64,000 bases of DNA from Sphingobium sp. SYK-6 (GTDB lineage: Bacteria > Pseudomonadota > Alphaproteobacteria > Sphingomonadales > Sphingomonadaceae). Made by a program: the position numbers and the translations under genes. The stretch covers positions 1,240,001-1,304,000 of the forward strand of contig NC_015976.1 of NCBI RefSeq assembly GCF_000283515.1. The letters are read 5' to 3'. Under the pieces are notes generated by a model. That model saw nothing but the letters and a program-made list of their open reading frames with translations. It did not search any database and was not told the DNA's origin. This document shows positions 1 to 8,775 of the stretch, one piece after another. How positions within the stretch are numbered: position 1 is the first letter of the stretch; every line of letters starts with the position of its first letter.

Positions 1-320
1 ATGTGCTGTGGCACGGCCATGTGCCCGAGCGGATCTGCGAATGCCTGCCGCCCGTCGGCCTTGCCTGCGCGCGCGTGCTGCTCCGGCTGATGGAGGAGCC
101 GGGGCGCTCCGTGCCGGTCCGGGAGCTTGGCGCCGCCGCGGGAACGCGGTCGAGCTCCACGAGCGTCGTCAAGGTCTATGTCTGCCGCCTTCGCAGCGCG
201 CTGGCGCGGCAGGGCATTTCTCCCGCCGTGATCGAAACGGTCTCGCGCAGCTACAGGCTGCGGCCGGACGGGCTGGTGTCGCTCAGCCAGTTGCTCGCGG
301 CGCGACGGCCGGCCGCCTGA
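1..320 (+). CDS. Winged-helix (OmpR/PhoB C-terminal type) DNA-binding protein, 5' truncated by window edge
   Basis: The reading frame is open from base 3 and ends with TGA at 318-320; the true start probably lies upstream of the window. The visible 105 residues fit the effector domain of response regulators. A first helical part (about residues 18-45, with VLLRLMEEPGRSVPVRELG) is followed by a recognition-helix-like segment SVVKVYVCRLRSALARQG, and then by the wing IETVSRSYRLRPDG, comparable to the usual xI.TVRG.GYRL end. A receiver domain cannot be seen because the sequence is cut. It sits directly upstream of, and co-directional with, the phytate operon, so it might regulate that operon, but this is only positional inference. 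The family call is fairly sure; the role is unknown. Confidence 0.6.
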   Translation, partial: VLWHGHVPERICECLPPVGLACARVLLRLMEEPGRSVPVRELGAAAGTRSSSTSVVKVYVCRLRSALARQGISPAVIETVSRSYRLRPDGLVSLSQLLAARRPAA

Positions 321-373
321 TCCGCGCCGGGCGCGCAGCTGGCGCCCAGCTCCGGCGAGCAGTCCACAAGTCA

Positions 374-391
374 CTGTCACCGTTCCGTCAC
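374..391 (+). promoter_or_regulatory. Candidate PHO box (PhoB-binding direct repeat) before the phytate operon
   Basis: Two 7-mers, CTGTCAC and CCGTCAC, lie in direct repeat with a 4-nt spacer (CGTT). This is the 7-4-7 architecture of the PhoB box, whose consensus unit is CTGTCAT/C. The second unit is 17 nt upstream of a weak -10-like TGTAAA (408-413), so it could take the place of a -35 element. The TonB-dependent receptor start follows at 465. The match is by eye; PhoB control is inferred from this and from the phosphatase and phytase genes downstream. Confidence 0.6.
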
Positions 392-464
392 GAAAATGGC
401 GCGAGAGTGTAAAGAAGCCCTCCTAACGGCGCTCCCGAGAAGAAAATCCAGGGGGCAGATTATC

Positions 465-3284
465 ATGAAGACTCGGGTTGCAATGAAACTGGCGGCGGGC
501 CTGCTGGCCGCGGCTTCCACCACCACCGTGGCACGCGCGGGCGAACTGGCCGGGCAGGTGCTGGATGTATCGGGCACGCGGGCGCTGCAGTCGGCGCGCG
601 TCGTGATCGCCGAGATCAACCGGACGGTGGAGACCGCGCGCGACGGCAGCTTCCTCATTCCCGATCTGCCCGCCGGCACCTACACGGTGCAGGTCAGCTA
701 TGTCGGCGCGGAGACGAAGAGCGAGACGGTGACGGTGCCGGCGCAGGGGCGCGTGACGCTCAACTTCGGCCTGAGCGGCTATGGCCCGGACGACATCCTC
801 GTGGTGGGTCAGGCGGCCAATCTTTCCAGTTCGCTTTCGCGCCAGCGCGCCGCCGATGGCGTCGAGAATGTGCTGACGCGCGATTCGATCGGCCAGTTCC
901 CGGACCAGAATGTGGCGGAATCGCTGCGTCGCCTGCCGGGCCTCAATATCCTGAACGATCAGGGCGAGGGGCGGTTCGTCTCGGTGCGCGGGCTCGATCC
1001 GGAGCTCAACGCCGCGTCGATCAACGGCACGCGCGTCCCTGCGCCGGAGAGCGACGTGCGCTCGGTGGCACTGGACGTCATCCCGAGCGAGCTGATCGAA
1101 TCGATCGAGGTCAAGAAGACCCTGACGCCGGACATGGATGCCGACACCATCGGCGCGTCCATCGAGATCAACACGACCAGCGCGTTCGACCGCAAGAAGG
1201 ACCTCTTCTCGGTGAAGCTGGAAGGCAGCTACAATGATTATGCCAATGCGCTGACGCCCAAGGGCAGCTTCGATTTCTCCAAGCGCCTCGGCGACAATTT
1301 CGGCATCGCCGGCGGCTTCAGCTACTACAAGCGCAAGTTCGAGACGGACAATATCGAGGCCGCGGACTGGACCGAGTCCGATGCCGGCGTCTATTATGCC
1401 GAGGAAGTCCAGTATCGCGATTATGACGTGGAGCGCGAGCGCATCGGCGGCTCGCTGAACCTGGACTGGCGCGTGAGCGACAGCACCAAGCTTTACGCGC
1501 GGGGTCTCTACAGCGAGTTCTCGGATCAGGAATATCGCGGCGACATCATCCTCATCATGGACGAGGAGCCGCGCGCCGGCACCGCGACGAGCGCTTCCTT
1601 CTCGGACGAGGACGGGCGCATCGAGGTCCGCCGCCGGATGAAGGATCGCTTCGAGAAGCAGCGCATCAAGTCGCTGACCATCGGCGGCGAGACCGAGGCC
1701 GGCCCGTGGAAGGCGGTCTATGCGGGGTCCTGGTCGGAAGCATCGGAGCGGGAGAACGGCTCCGTCGATCCGACACGCTTCCGCGCGCGCTTCGACGGCG
1801 ACGGGGTGGGCGTGGACTTCGATTATTCCAATCCGCGTCGCCCGCTGTTCACGATCACCGGGGACACGGACCTCTTCAACGATCCGGAGGAATATGGCTT
1901 CAACGAGCTGGAGCACACGGTGCTCTCGGACTCGAAGGACCGCGAATATATGCTGAAGGGCGATCTTTCGCGCGTGTTCGCCTCGGCCGCCGGCTCGTTC
2001 ACGGTGCAGGGCGGCATCAAGGCGCGCTGGCGCGAGAAGTCCTACGGCCTCCAGTCGGACGTCTATGATGATTATGACGGCGACTATACGCTGGCGGACG
2101 TGCTGGGGCGGCAGAGCTATCGCATCGCTGATCTGGGGCCGCTCCCCAGCCACACCGGCCCGACCGATTTCTTCAACCGCAACCGCGCGAACTTCGAGCT
2201 GAACCAGGTCGATACCGACGTCGCCTCGAACGCGTCCGATTATTCGGTGAAGGAAGACGTCCTCGCCGCTTATCTTCTGGGCCGGTGGGACAGCGAGAAG
2301 GTGCGGGTGATCGGCGGCGTGCGCATGGAGCGCACCTGGAACGACATCCGCGCCAAGCGCACGCAGATCGTGGCGGAAGGCGACGAATATGAGGGCGTGG
2401 AAGTCGAGGAAGACACGGTCTTCGTCACGCCCAACCGGTTCGAGCGCAGCTATACCGACTGGCTGCCCAGCCTGGCGCTGCGGTACGAGCCCTCCGACGG
2501 ACTGGTGCTGCGCCTGGGCGGCTACAAGAGCCTCGTGCGCCCCAAGCTCTCCAACCTCGCGCCCCGCATGGAGATCAATGAGGATCGCGAAGTGACCGTG
2601 GGCAATCCCGATCTGGCGCCCTATCGCGCATGGAATATCGATGCCTCGGCGGAATGGTATTTCAGCAAGAATGCAGCGCTCACCGGCGGCTTCTTCTGGA
2701 AGTCGATCGACAATTTCGTGGTGGAGCAGCGCATCACCACGCCGGGGACCATCGATGGCGTGGCCTATACGGAGCTGACGACCTACATCAATGGCGATAC
2801 CGCCAAGGTGAAGGGCGTGGAGCTCTCCTACAACCAGCTCTTCACTTTCCTGCCTGCGCCGTTCGACGGCCTGCTGCTCAACCTCAATTACACCTATACC
2901 GACGCGACCGGCACGGTGCTGACCGATGGCGACATCGCCGATCCGCGCAACATTCCGCTCGCTGCCTCGGCACAGAACACCTTCAACATCGTGCTCGGCT
3001 ACGAGAAGGGGCCGCTCTCGCTGCGTGCGGCGGGCACCTATCGCGACAAATATCTGGACGAGCTGGGCGGCGAGGCGGAGCAGGACCGCTATGTCGACGA
3101 GCATTTCCAGCTCGACCTTTCCGCCAAGTATCGGCTCACGAAGAATGTCCGCCTGTTCGCGGAATGGATCAACGTGACCGACGCGCCTTACTTCGCCTAT
3201 CAGAATTACGGCAATGCCAAGCGCGTCCTGCAATATGAGGCGTATAACTGGACTGCCAAGTTCGGCCTTACCGCCAGCTTCTGA
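465..3284 (+). CDS. TonB-dependent outer-membrane receptor with N-terminal carboxypeptidase-regulatory-like domain (phytate operon)
   Basis: A 939-residue outer-membrane receptor that should bring a ligand across the outer membrane using TonB/ExbBD energy. The start at 465 is preferred over an upstream in-frame ATG (396) because it is preceded by a GGGGG-type ribosome site and opens a clean signal peptide ending ARA at about residue 25. The mature part begins with a beta-sandwich CarboxypepD_reg-like domain (about 27-105). A TonB-box-like DDILVVG and a plug (VENVLTRDSIGQFPDQNVAESL, RGLDPELNAASINGTR) follow, then a long barrel ending in aromatic F. Genes for a phosphoesterase and a phytase follow in the same direction, so the ligand is probably phytate, inositol phosphates or a metal-phytate complex. 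The receptor call is secure; the ligand is inferred. Confidence 0.93.
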   Translation: MKTRVAMKLAAGLLAAASTTTVARAGELAGQVLDVSGTRALQSARVVIAEINRTVETARDGSFLIPDLPAGTYTVQVSYVGAETKSETVTVPAQGRVTLNFGLSGYGPDDILVVGQAANLSSSLSRQRAADGVENVLTRDSIGQFPDQNVAESLRRLPGLNILNDQGEGRFVSVRGLDPELNAASINGTRVPAPESDVRSVALDVIPSELIESIEVKKTLTPDMDADTIGASIEINTTSAFDRKKDLFSVKLEGSYNDYANALTPKGSFDFSKRLGDNFGIAGGFSYYKRKFETDNIEAADWTESDAGVYYAEEVQYRDYDVERERIGGSLNLDWRVSDSTKLYARGLYSEFSDQEYRGDIILIMDEEPRAGTATSASFSDEDGRIEVRRRMKDRFEKQRIKSLTIGGETEAGPWKAVYAGSWSEASERENGSVDPTRFRARFDGDGVGVDFDYSNPRRPLFTITGDTDLFNDPEEYGFNELEHTVLSDSKDREYMLKGDLSRVFASAAGSFTVQGGIKARWREKSYGLQSDVYDDYDGDYTLADVLGRQSYRIADLGPLPSHTGPTDFFNRNRANFELNQVDTDVASNASDYSVKEDVLAAYLLGRWDSEKVRVIGGVRMERTWNDIRAKRTQIVAEGDEYEGVEVEEDTVFVTPNRFERSYTDWLPSLALRYEPSDGLVLRLGGYKSLVRPKLSNLAPRMEINEDREVTVGNPDLAPYRAWNIDASAEWYFSKNAALTGGFFWKSIDNFVVEQRITTPGTIDGVAYTELTTYINGDTAKVKGVELSYNQLFTFLPAPFDGLLLNLNYTYTDATGTVLTDGDIADPRNIPLAASAQNTFNIVLGYEKGPLSLRAAGTYRDKYLDELGGEAEQDRYVDEHFQLDLSAKYRLTKNVRLFAEWINVTDAPYFAYQNYGNAKRVLQYEAYNWTAKFGLTASF

Positions 3285-3348
3285 TCGCGCGAGCGACTGG
3301 CCGGCCGCGTCCCTTGCGCGGCCGGCAGTTCATTTTGGGAGGATGCCG

Positions 3349-4758
3349 ATGTCACGATCCGGTCTTTCGTTCAGGCGGGCGTTTCTGCCGGCGCTGCTGC
3401 TGGGCGCATCCTTCGCGGCGCAGGCCCAGGCGCCGCTTCCCCGGTCCGCCGGCACGCCCTATGCGCCGCGCACCCTGCCGGACCGCATCGTTCTGACGCC
3501 GGGAGCGGACCCCAGCCGGGAAATGGCGGTCGCTTTCCGCACGGACCTGCTCCAGCGCACGGCCGAGGCCGAGATCGGGCCCGCCTTGGATGGCCCGACG
3601 CTGGAGGAAAAGGCCGTGCGCCTGACCGGCACCAGCCGCCGGATCGAGAGCAGCAATGGCCCCGCGCTTTATCACCAGCTGCGCTTCACCGGACTGACGC
3701 CGGACACCGCTTATGCCTATCGGGTGAAGGGCAGCGCGGGCTGGAGCGAGTGGCTGCAGTTCCACACCGCCGCGCAGGAGCCCCGGCCTTTTCGCTTCAT
3801 GTATCTGGGCGATATCCAGAACGGCATCCTCACTTATGCCTCGCGCGTCATCCGGCAGGGCTTCCATGCGAATGGCGGCATCGCGCTGGTGCTTCATGCC
3901 GGCGATCTCGTCGCCCAGCGCGACGACCTCGATCATGACGACGAGTGGGGCGAGTGGAACCAGGCGGGTGGCTATAATTATGCCATCGTCCCGCAGGTGC
4001 CGGCCACCGGCAATCACGAATATGTCGACGTCCCGGCTGCCGACGGCAAGGAAAGCCGCGCGCTCGGTCCCTATTGGCCGGTGCAGTTCGCGCTGCCGGA
4101 CAATGGCGCGGCGGACGTGAAGGCGACCACCTATTTCATCGATTATCAGGGCGTGCGCTTCATCGTGCTGGATGGCACCTCGGCGATCGACCTGGGGACG
4201 ATGGCGGCGCAGACGCGCTGGCTGGACGAGACGCTCGCGAGCAGCAAGGCGCGCTGGAACGTGGTGCTGTTCCACCAGCCGGTGTTCACCTGCGCGCGGC
4301 CGAACGACACGGCGCAGATCAAGGCCGCCTGGAAGCCGGTGTTCGATGCCCGCAAGGTGGATCTGGTCCTGCAGGGCCATGACCATTGCTACAGTCGGCT
4401 GACGAACGAGGCCGGGAGCGCGGCGGGCATCGCGGCACGCGCGGGCGGCGCGGTGCAGGGGCCGGTCTATCTGGTCTCGGTGACGGGCTCGAAAATGTAC
4501 GGCCTCAATGACCGGGCATCGACGCAGCCGGACAAGGTGGCCGAGGCGACAGAGCTCTACCAGATCGTGGATGTGGCGGGCGATCGCCTCAAGTTCCGCA
4601 CCTTCACGGCCTCGGGCAAGCTCTACGACGGGTTCGATCTGGAGCGCCGGGCCGATGGCAACCATCTGGTCGAGACCGACGAGCCGACGATCGCGCGGCG
4701 CACCTGCACCGGCAATGTCGGGCCGGATGGCGGGGCCTGCGTGGCCAGATCCAAATGA
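3349..4758 (+). CDS. Secreted purple-acid-phosphatase-like metallophosphoesterase
   Basis: This 469-residue enzyme has a signal peptide (about 1-26, ending AQA) and a fibronectin-III-like N domain typical of purple acid phosphatases (about 40-140). The calcineurin-like phosphoesterase core carries the metal ligands in order: LGDIQNG, HAGDLV, TGNHEY, LFHQP and LQGHDHCY. The start at 3349 is chosen because GGGAGG lies 6 nt upstream; an ATG at 3343 is directly against that site. The stop overlaps an ATG of the next gene (ATGA at 4755). It should hydrolyse phosphomonoesters in the periplasm or at the surface. Next to a phytase it could finish dephosphorylation of lower inositol phosphates, which is inference. 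Confidence 0.88.
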   Translation: MSRSGLSFRRAFLPALLLGASFAAQAQAPLPRSAGTPYAPRTLPDRIVLTPGADPSREMAVAFRTDLLQRTAEAEIGPALDGPTLEEKAVRLTGTSRRIESSNGPALYHQLRFTGLTPDTAYAYRVKGSAGWSEWLQFHTAAQEPRPFRFMYLGDIQNGILTYASRVIRQGFHANGGIALVLHAGDLVAQRDDLDHDDEWGEWNQAGGYNYAIVPQVPATGNHEYVDVPAADGKESRALGPYWPVQFALPDNGAADVKATTYFIDYQGVRFIVLDGTSAIDLGTMAAQTRWLDETLASSKARWNVVLFHQPVFTCARPNDTAQIKAAWKPVFDARKVDLVLQGHDHCYSRLTNEAGSAAGIAARAGGAVQGPVYLVSVTGSKMYGLNDRASTQPDKVAEATELYQIVDVAGDRLKFRTFTASGKLYDGFDLERRADGNHLVETDEPTIARRTCTGNVGPDGGACVARSK

Positions 4759-4769
4759 AGGACCATGAC

Positions 4770-5861
4770 ATGGGACGGGCTGCGCGCATGAGATACGGGG
4801 CCGGGATCGGCGGGGCGCTGCTGGTATCGCTGCTGGCGCTTTCCGCCTGCGCGGAGCGGGAAATGCCGTTGGCCGAGCGCATCGCCAATGCGCTGCCCGC
4901 CGCTTCCGTCACGGCGCGCGGCGAGACCGAGCCGGTCGGCACCGCGAATGCCGATGCGGCGGACGATCCGGCCATCTGGCGCAATGCCGCCGATCCGGCC
5001 GCCAGCCTCATCGTCGGGACGGACAAGAAGGCCGGCCTCTATGTCTATGGGCTGGATGGCAAGCGCCGCGACTTTCTCGATGCGGGGCGCGTCAACAATG
5101 TCGACCTCAAGGACGGCGTCATGATCGGCGGCGCGCCCGGCGTGCTGGTGGTGGCGAGCGACCGCAACGACCCGGCGCAGGCGAAGCTGGCGCTGTTCCG
5201 GCTCGATACCGCCGCGGCGAAGCTGGTCGCGCTCGGCACGCTCGATGGCGGCGCCGGGGAAGCCTATGGCATCTGCCTCGGGCGCGATGCTGCCGGCCTT
5301 TCCGCTTTCATCGTGCTCAAGGACGGCACGATCAATCAGCTGCTGATCGATGCCGCCGGTGCGGCGCCCACGGGGCGGATCGTGCGCACGATGAAGCTCG
5401 GCACTCAGGCGGAAGGTTGCGCGGTCGATGACCGCACGGGCCGGCTCTACGTCGCGGAGGAGGATGTGGGGCTCTGGCGCTTCGGCGCGTCCCCCACGGC
5501 GCCCGTGGAGCCAGTGAAAGTCGCGGCGGCAGATGGCCGGCAGATCGTGGCCGACGCGGAAGGCGTCGCGCTGGTGCCGGAGGGGGAGGAGGGCGGCTAT
5601 GTCATCGTCTCCAGCCAGGGCGACAATGCCTACACGCTCTACAGCCTGCCGGACGAGCGCTATGTCGGCCGCTTCCGGATCGTGGACGGCACGGTGGGCG
5701 GCGCGCAGGAAACGGACGGCATCGAGTTCATGGCGGGCGATTTCGGCCCGGAATTTCCCGGCGGGCTGTTCATCGCGCAGGATGGCCAGAATGGCGCGCA
5801 GGCCCAGAATTTCAAGCTGGTGGCCTGGGCTGACATCGCGGCCGCGCTGGGGCTGGAATAG
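4770..5861 (+). CDS. Beta-propeller phytase (3-phytase family), lipoprotein
   Basis: A calcium-dependent beta-propeller phytase of 363 residues, the usual family length. Recognisable blocks in order are DDPAIW, TDKKAGLYVYGLDG, EGCAVDD, EEDVGLW, DAEGVALV, SSQGDNAY, GGAQETDGIE, PGGLFIAQDGQN and NFKLVAW. It releases phosphate from phytate. The N-terminus is a lipoprotein signal with lipobox LSAC, suggesting anchoring in the envelope. The start at 4770 is favoured by GAAGGA (4757-4762) 7 nt upstream; an ATG at 4755 overlaps the stop of the phosphoesterase gene and is an alternative. Tight spacing shows translational coupling with the phosphatase. Family assignment is very secure. Confidence 0.93.
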   Translation: MGRAARMRYGAGIGGALLVSLLALSACAEREMPLAERIANALPAASVTARGETEPVGTANADAADDPAIWRNAADPAASLIVGTDKKAGLYVYGLDGKRRDFLDAGRVNNVDLKDGVMIGGAPGVLVVASDRNDPAQAKLALFRLDTAAAKLVALGTLDGGAGEAYGICLGRDAAGLSAFIVLKDGTINQLLIDAAGAAPTGRIVRTMKLGTQAEGCAVDDRTGRLYVAEEDVGLWRFGASPTAPVEPVKVAAADGRQIVADAEGVALVPEGEEGGYVIVSSQGDNAYTLYSLPDERYVGRFRIVDGTVGGAQETDGIEFMAGDFGPEFPGGLFIAQDGQNGAQAQNFKLVAWADIAAALGLE

Positions 5862-5994
5862 ACGCGCCGACAGACCGGCCTCGGCACGGCATTCCCCGGG
5901 CCAGTTGCGCGCGCCGCCTGGGGGCCCCGGAAGCCTCATCCATCGCCGGAGGGAACGCGATTGCGCGGGCCCTGCCGCCTGCTAGGATGGGCCG

Positions 5995-6588
5995 ATGTCC
6001 AGATCGCTCCGCTGCCTCGCTACTCTCCCGCTTGCCGCCACGCTGTGCGTGCAGGCCGCCGCGCAGACCCCGGCGCCGGCGCAGGACCGCTTCCTCGCGT
6101 CCCTCGCGGCGCTGTGCGGCCATGCCTATGAGGGCAAAGTGACGAGCAGCGATGCGGCGGACGCGGACATGGCGGGCAGCAGGCTGGTCATGCATGTGCG
6201 CTCATGCACGGCGGACGAGGTGCGCGTGCCGTTCCATGTGGGCGAGGACCGCTCACGGACCTGGGTGGTGAGCCGGACGCCCGCCGGGCTGCGGCTCAAG
6301 CACGATCATCGCCATGAGGACGGCAGCGAGGACAAGCTCACGCAATATGGCGGGGACACGGTGGCCCCGGGCACGGCGGAAAGGCAGGAGTTCCCCGCCG
6401 ACGCCTATTCGCGCGCCATGTTCATCGCTCAGGACATTCCCCGCTCCGCCACCAATGTCTGGGCAATGGAGATCGTGCCCGGGCAGCGCTTCGTTTATGA
6501 ATTGCGCCGTCCCGGGCGGCATTTCCGGGTCGAGTTCGACCTCACCCGGCCGGTCGCGCCGCCGCCGCCGCCCTGGGGTGCGGAATAG
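5995..6588 (+). CDS. Secreted protein of unknown function
   Basis: A 197-residue protein with a clear Sec signal peptide (MSRSLRCLATLPLAATLC...AAAQ, cleavage near residue 24). The rest is a compact domain with two cysteines (ALCGHAYEG and RSCTADE) that could form a disulfide in the periplasm. It ends in a proline-rich tail. Alternating charged and aromatic strands (RTWVVSRTPAGLRLKHDH, RHFRVEFDLTRPV) suggest a beta-rich fold. I do not recognise a named family. It lies 133 nt beyond the phytase gene and could be read with it or independently. Confidence 0.7.
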   Translation: MSRSLRCLATLPLAATLCVQAAAQTPAPAQDRFLASLAALCGHAYEGKVTSSDAADADMAGSRLVMHVRSCTADEVRVPFHVGEDRSRTWVVSRTPAGLRLKHDHRHEDGSEDKLTQYGGDTVAPGTAERQEFPADAYSRAMFIAQDIPRSATNVWAMEIVPGQRFVYELRRPGRHFRVEFDLTRPVAPPPPPWGAE

Positions 6589-6774
6589 ACCGCCGGGGCT
6601 GATGTCGATCGGCCCGAAATGCGGCAGTAATGGCGTGGTGAGCGGACTGCCATGTTCTAGCGCACCGTTCTGTCGACCAGGCCCCAGACGTAGAAGAAGT
6701 GCCATGTGATCGGGCTATACGAAACACTTGGTCGTAGACGTACCGAGCGGTTCGTATGCAACTCCCACTATTGT

Positions 6775-7413
6775 TTAGCGCAATTTATCCGCAGTTTCGA
6801 AATGCGAGCATTGGTCGGACAATGCCTTTTGAAAGGCAGGGCGGGATGTGACCCGCTCGATATAGGACTCGCTTGCGGTTCTTTCACCGAAACTGCGTAC
6901 GAGTTCGACGCGCAGTACATCGGCCATTATGAGGTCGGCGAGTGTGAAGCGATCACCTACCAACCATTCGTGATCAGATAGCACCGCTTCCATTTGGTCG
7001 AGCCGCTTAGACATCCATTGCGTTATTTCCAGGACGTCCTTCTTCGACCACTGCAGTACGATCCAGGGCATCGTGACTATCTCTAATGAATTCAGGGCAG
7101 CAAAAGTCCATTGAAGGACTTCAGCGCGCCCCCGCTCATCAAAGGGGATCAGGTTTTCGCTTTTGTGACCAAGGTGCAGAAGGCTTGCTCCGCTTTCGAA
7201 AAGACGAACATTGCCATCTTCGAGCATGGGCACCTGACCAAAGGGCTGACGGTCGAGGTGGTTGGTCTCGCGGTCATCAAACGCGATAGTGTCGATACGG
7301 TAGGGAATACCGGCCTCCTCGCAAGCCCAGCGTAACCGGATATCGCGCACGAAACCTCGCGGCATTTCAGGAACCCAATCGAGGGTCCAGATAGTGACAG
7401 GTTCCTTCGTCAT
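6775..7413 (-). CDS. Glutathione S-transferase family protein
   Basis: A cytosolic GST-like protein of 212 residues. The thioredoxin-fold N domain includes RLRWACEEAGIPY, the cis-Pro segment FGQVPMLEDGNVRLFESGASLL (residues about 55-78, matching the glutathione-binding VP.L and ES motif) and an all-helical C domain with the N-capping box FTLADLIMADVL. The start at 7413 has GGGAGA 8 nt upstream; an in-frame upstream ATG (7437) lacks this. The gene is clearly poorer in GC than its neighbours and uses codons such as ATA, TTT and GAA more often. That fits recent acquisition. The substrate cannot be predicted. Confidence 0.88.
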   Translation of the reverse strand: MTKEPVTIWTLDWVPEMPRGFVRDIRLRWACEEAGIPYRIDTIAFDDRETNHLDRQPFGQVPMLEDGNVRLFESGASLLHLGHKSENLIPFDERGRAEVLQWTFAALNSLEIVTMPWIVLQWSKKDVLEITQWMSKRLDQMEAVLSDHEWLVGDRFTLADLIMADVLRVELVRSFGERTASESYIERVTSRPAFQKALSDQCSHFETADKLR

Positions 7414-7608
7414 CGCTTGCGTCTCCCACCCCAGCAAGATTCCGTGCCGTCGAAATCTAGAGAAGTGCGAAACCGAGTGTCAGGTTCCGGGTGATCATTA
7501 AATTGGACTGGATGTTCGCGATGTTGTCGCATCCGGAAGGTCTGATACGCGCTTGAAATGTCCAGATAGCGGGCGTCTTTATCGACTTGGGAATCTGTCC
7601 ACGCGCCC

Positions 7609-8775
7609 TCAGCCTTTGGGCGTCAGCTTGAGCATCTTGCCGTTGGGGCCGTCCTGCAGCAGCCACAGAGCGCCGTCCGGCCCCACGCGCACATTGCGCA
7701 GGCGCATGCCCATCTTCCAGTGATCGGCCTTGGTCGCCTTCTCGCCATCGAGCGAGATGCGGGCCAGCGCCATGCCGGAGAGGCCCGTGATGAACAGCGA
7801 GTTCTTCCAGGCGGGGAACAGGTCCGCGTCATAATAGGCCATGGACGCCGGCGCGAGCGACGGGTTCCAGTAGAGCCTGGGCTTCACGAAGCCGTCATCC
7901 TCGCTGTGATCGGGGATCGGGCGCTTGTCATAATGGTCGCCGTAAGAGCGGACCGGCCAGCCATAGTTGGCGCCCGGCTTCACCAGATTGAGCTCGTCGC
8001 CGCCGAGCGGGCCCATCTCGACTTCCCAGAGCCGCCCGTCGCGATCGAAAGCGATGCCGGTGAGGTTGCGCTGGCCGTAGGACCAGATCGCGGGATGGAA
8101 GCCCTTGTCCGCCAGCGGGTTGCCGGCCGCCGGCGTTCCGTCCAGATTGAGGCGCAGCACCTTGCCGAGCGTGGACTTGGGGTCCTGCGAGGGATCGAAC
8201 TTGGCGCGCTCGCCATTGGTGAAGAACAGATGTTTCCGGTCCGGCGAGAAGGCGATGCGGCCGGACCAGTGGGCGCCGCTCTCGATAAAGGGCTCGGCGC
8301 GGAAGATCACTTTCATGTCGTTCAGCGCGGCCCCGGCCTCGTCCAGCGTCGCGGTGGCGAGCGCGGCGCCGTTGGTCTTGCCTTCGCCTGGCTCGGAATA
8401 GCTGAAGTAGATCTTGCGGCTGGTCGCGAAGTCGGGGGCCAGCACGATGTCCATCATCGCGCCCTGACCGGCGCTGACCACCGGGGGCGTGCCGGACAGC
8501 GTCCGCTTGGCGCCGCTCGCCGGATCGAACAGTATGATCGCCCCCTGCTTCTCCGTCACCAGGATCTTGCCGTCCGGCAGGAACGCCATCGACCAGGGCG
8601 AATCGAACGTGCCGATCTCCGTGACGGCGAAGGGCTGCTCGGTCTCCTTCCCGGCTGCCCCGTCGCCGGACGGCATGGCGTTCGTCTGCGCGTCGCCGGG
8701 GGTGGAGACGCCCGAGCAGGCAAGCAGCATGAGCGAGAAAGTGCAGGCGAGGCCGACGGTCTTGCGGGCATTCAT
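7609..8775 (-). CDS. PQQ-dependent sugar dehydrogenase (soluble GDH / YliI-type), lipoprotein
   Basis: A 388-residue beta-propeller enzyme of the glucose/sorbosone dehydrogenase family, oxidising aldose sugars in the envelope with PQQ. Family blocks visible are SPWSMAFLPDGKILVTEKQG, GQGAMMDIVLAPDF, ESGAHWSGRIAFSPD, NLTGIAFDRDGRLWEVEMGP, GDELNLVKPGANYGWPV and a C-terminal GPDGALWLL. The start at 8775 follows GGAGA by 8 nt and gives a lipoprotein signal with lipobox LLAC; the longer frame upstream has no signal. PQQ supply is not encoded here. The gene is divergent from the small secreted protein at 8995. Confidence 0.88.
   Translation of the reverse strand: MNARKTVGLACTFSLMLLACSGVSTPGDAQTNAMPSGDGAAGKETEQPFAVTEIGTFDSPWSMAFLPDGKILVTEKQGAIILFDPASGAKRTLSGTPPVVSAGQGAMMDIVLAPDFATSRKIYFSYSEPGEGKTNGAALATATLDEAGAALNDMKVIFRAEPFIESGAHWSGRIAFSPDRKHLFFTNGERAKFDPSQDPKSTLGKVLRLNLDGTPAAGNPLADKGFHPAIWSYGQRNLTGIAFDRDGRLWEVEMGPLGGDELNLVKPGANYGWPVRSYGDHYDKRPIPDHSEDDGFVKPRLYWNPSLAPASMAYYDADLFPAWKNSLFITGLSGMALARISLDGEKATKADHWKMGMRLRNVRVGPDGALWLLQDGPNGKMLKLTPKG

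Noticed and set aside
423-3233. 936-residue open frame on the strand opposite the first TonB receptor
   Set aside because: It is the antisense shadow of a GC-rich gene; the composition is Arg/His/Val/Leu-biased, and no domain or ribosome site fits. The receptor on the other strand has full family features.
7457-7666. Short minus-strand frame after the PQQ-type dehydrogenase
   Set aside because: Overlaps the 3' end of that gene in another frame; no ribosome site.
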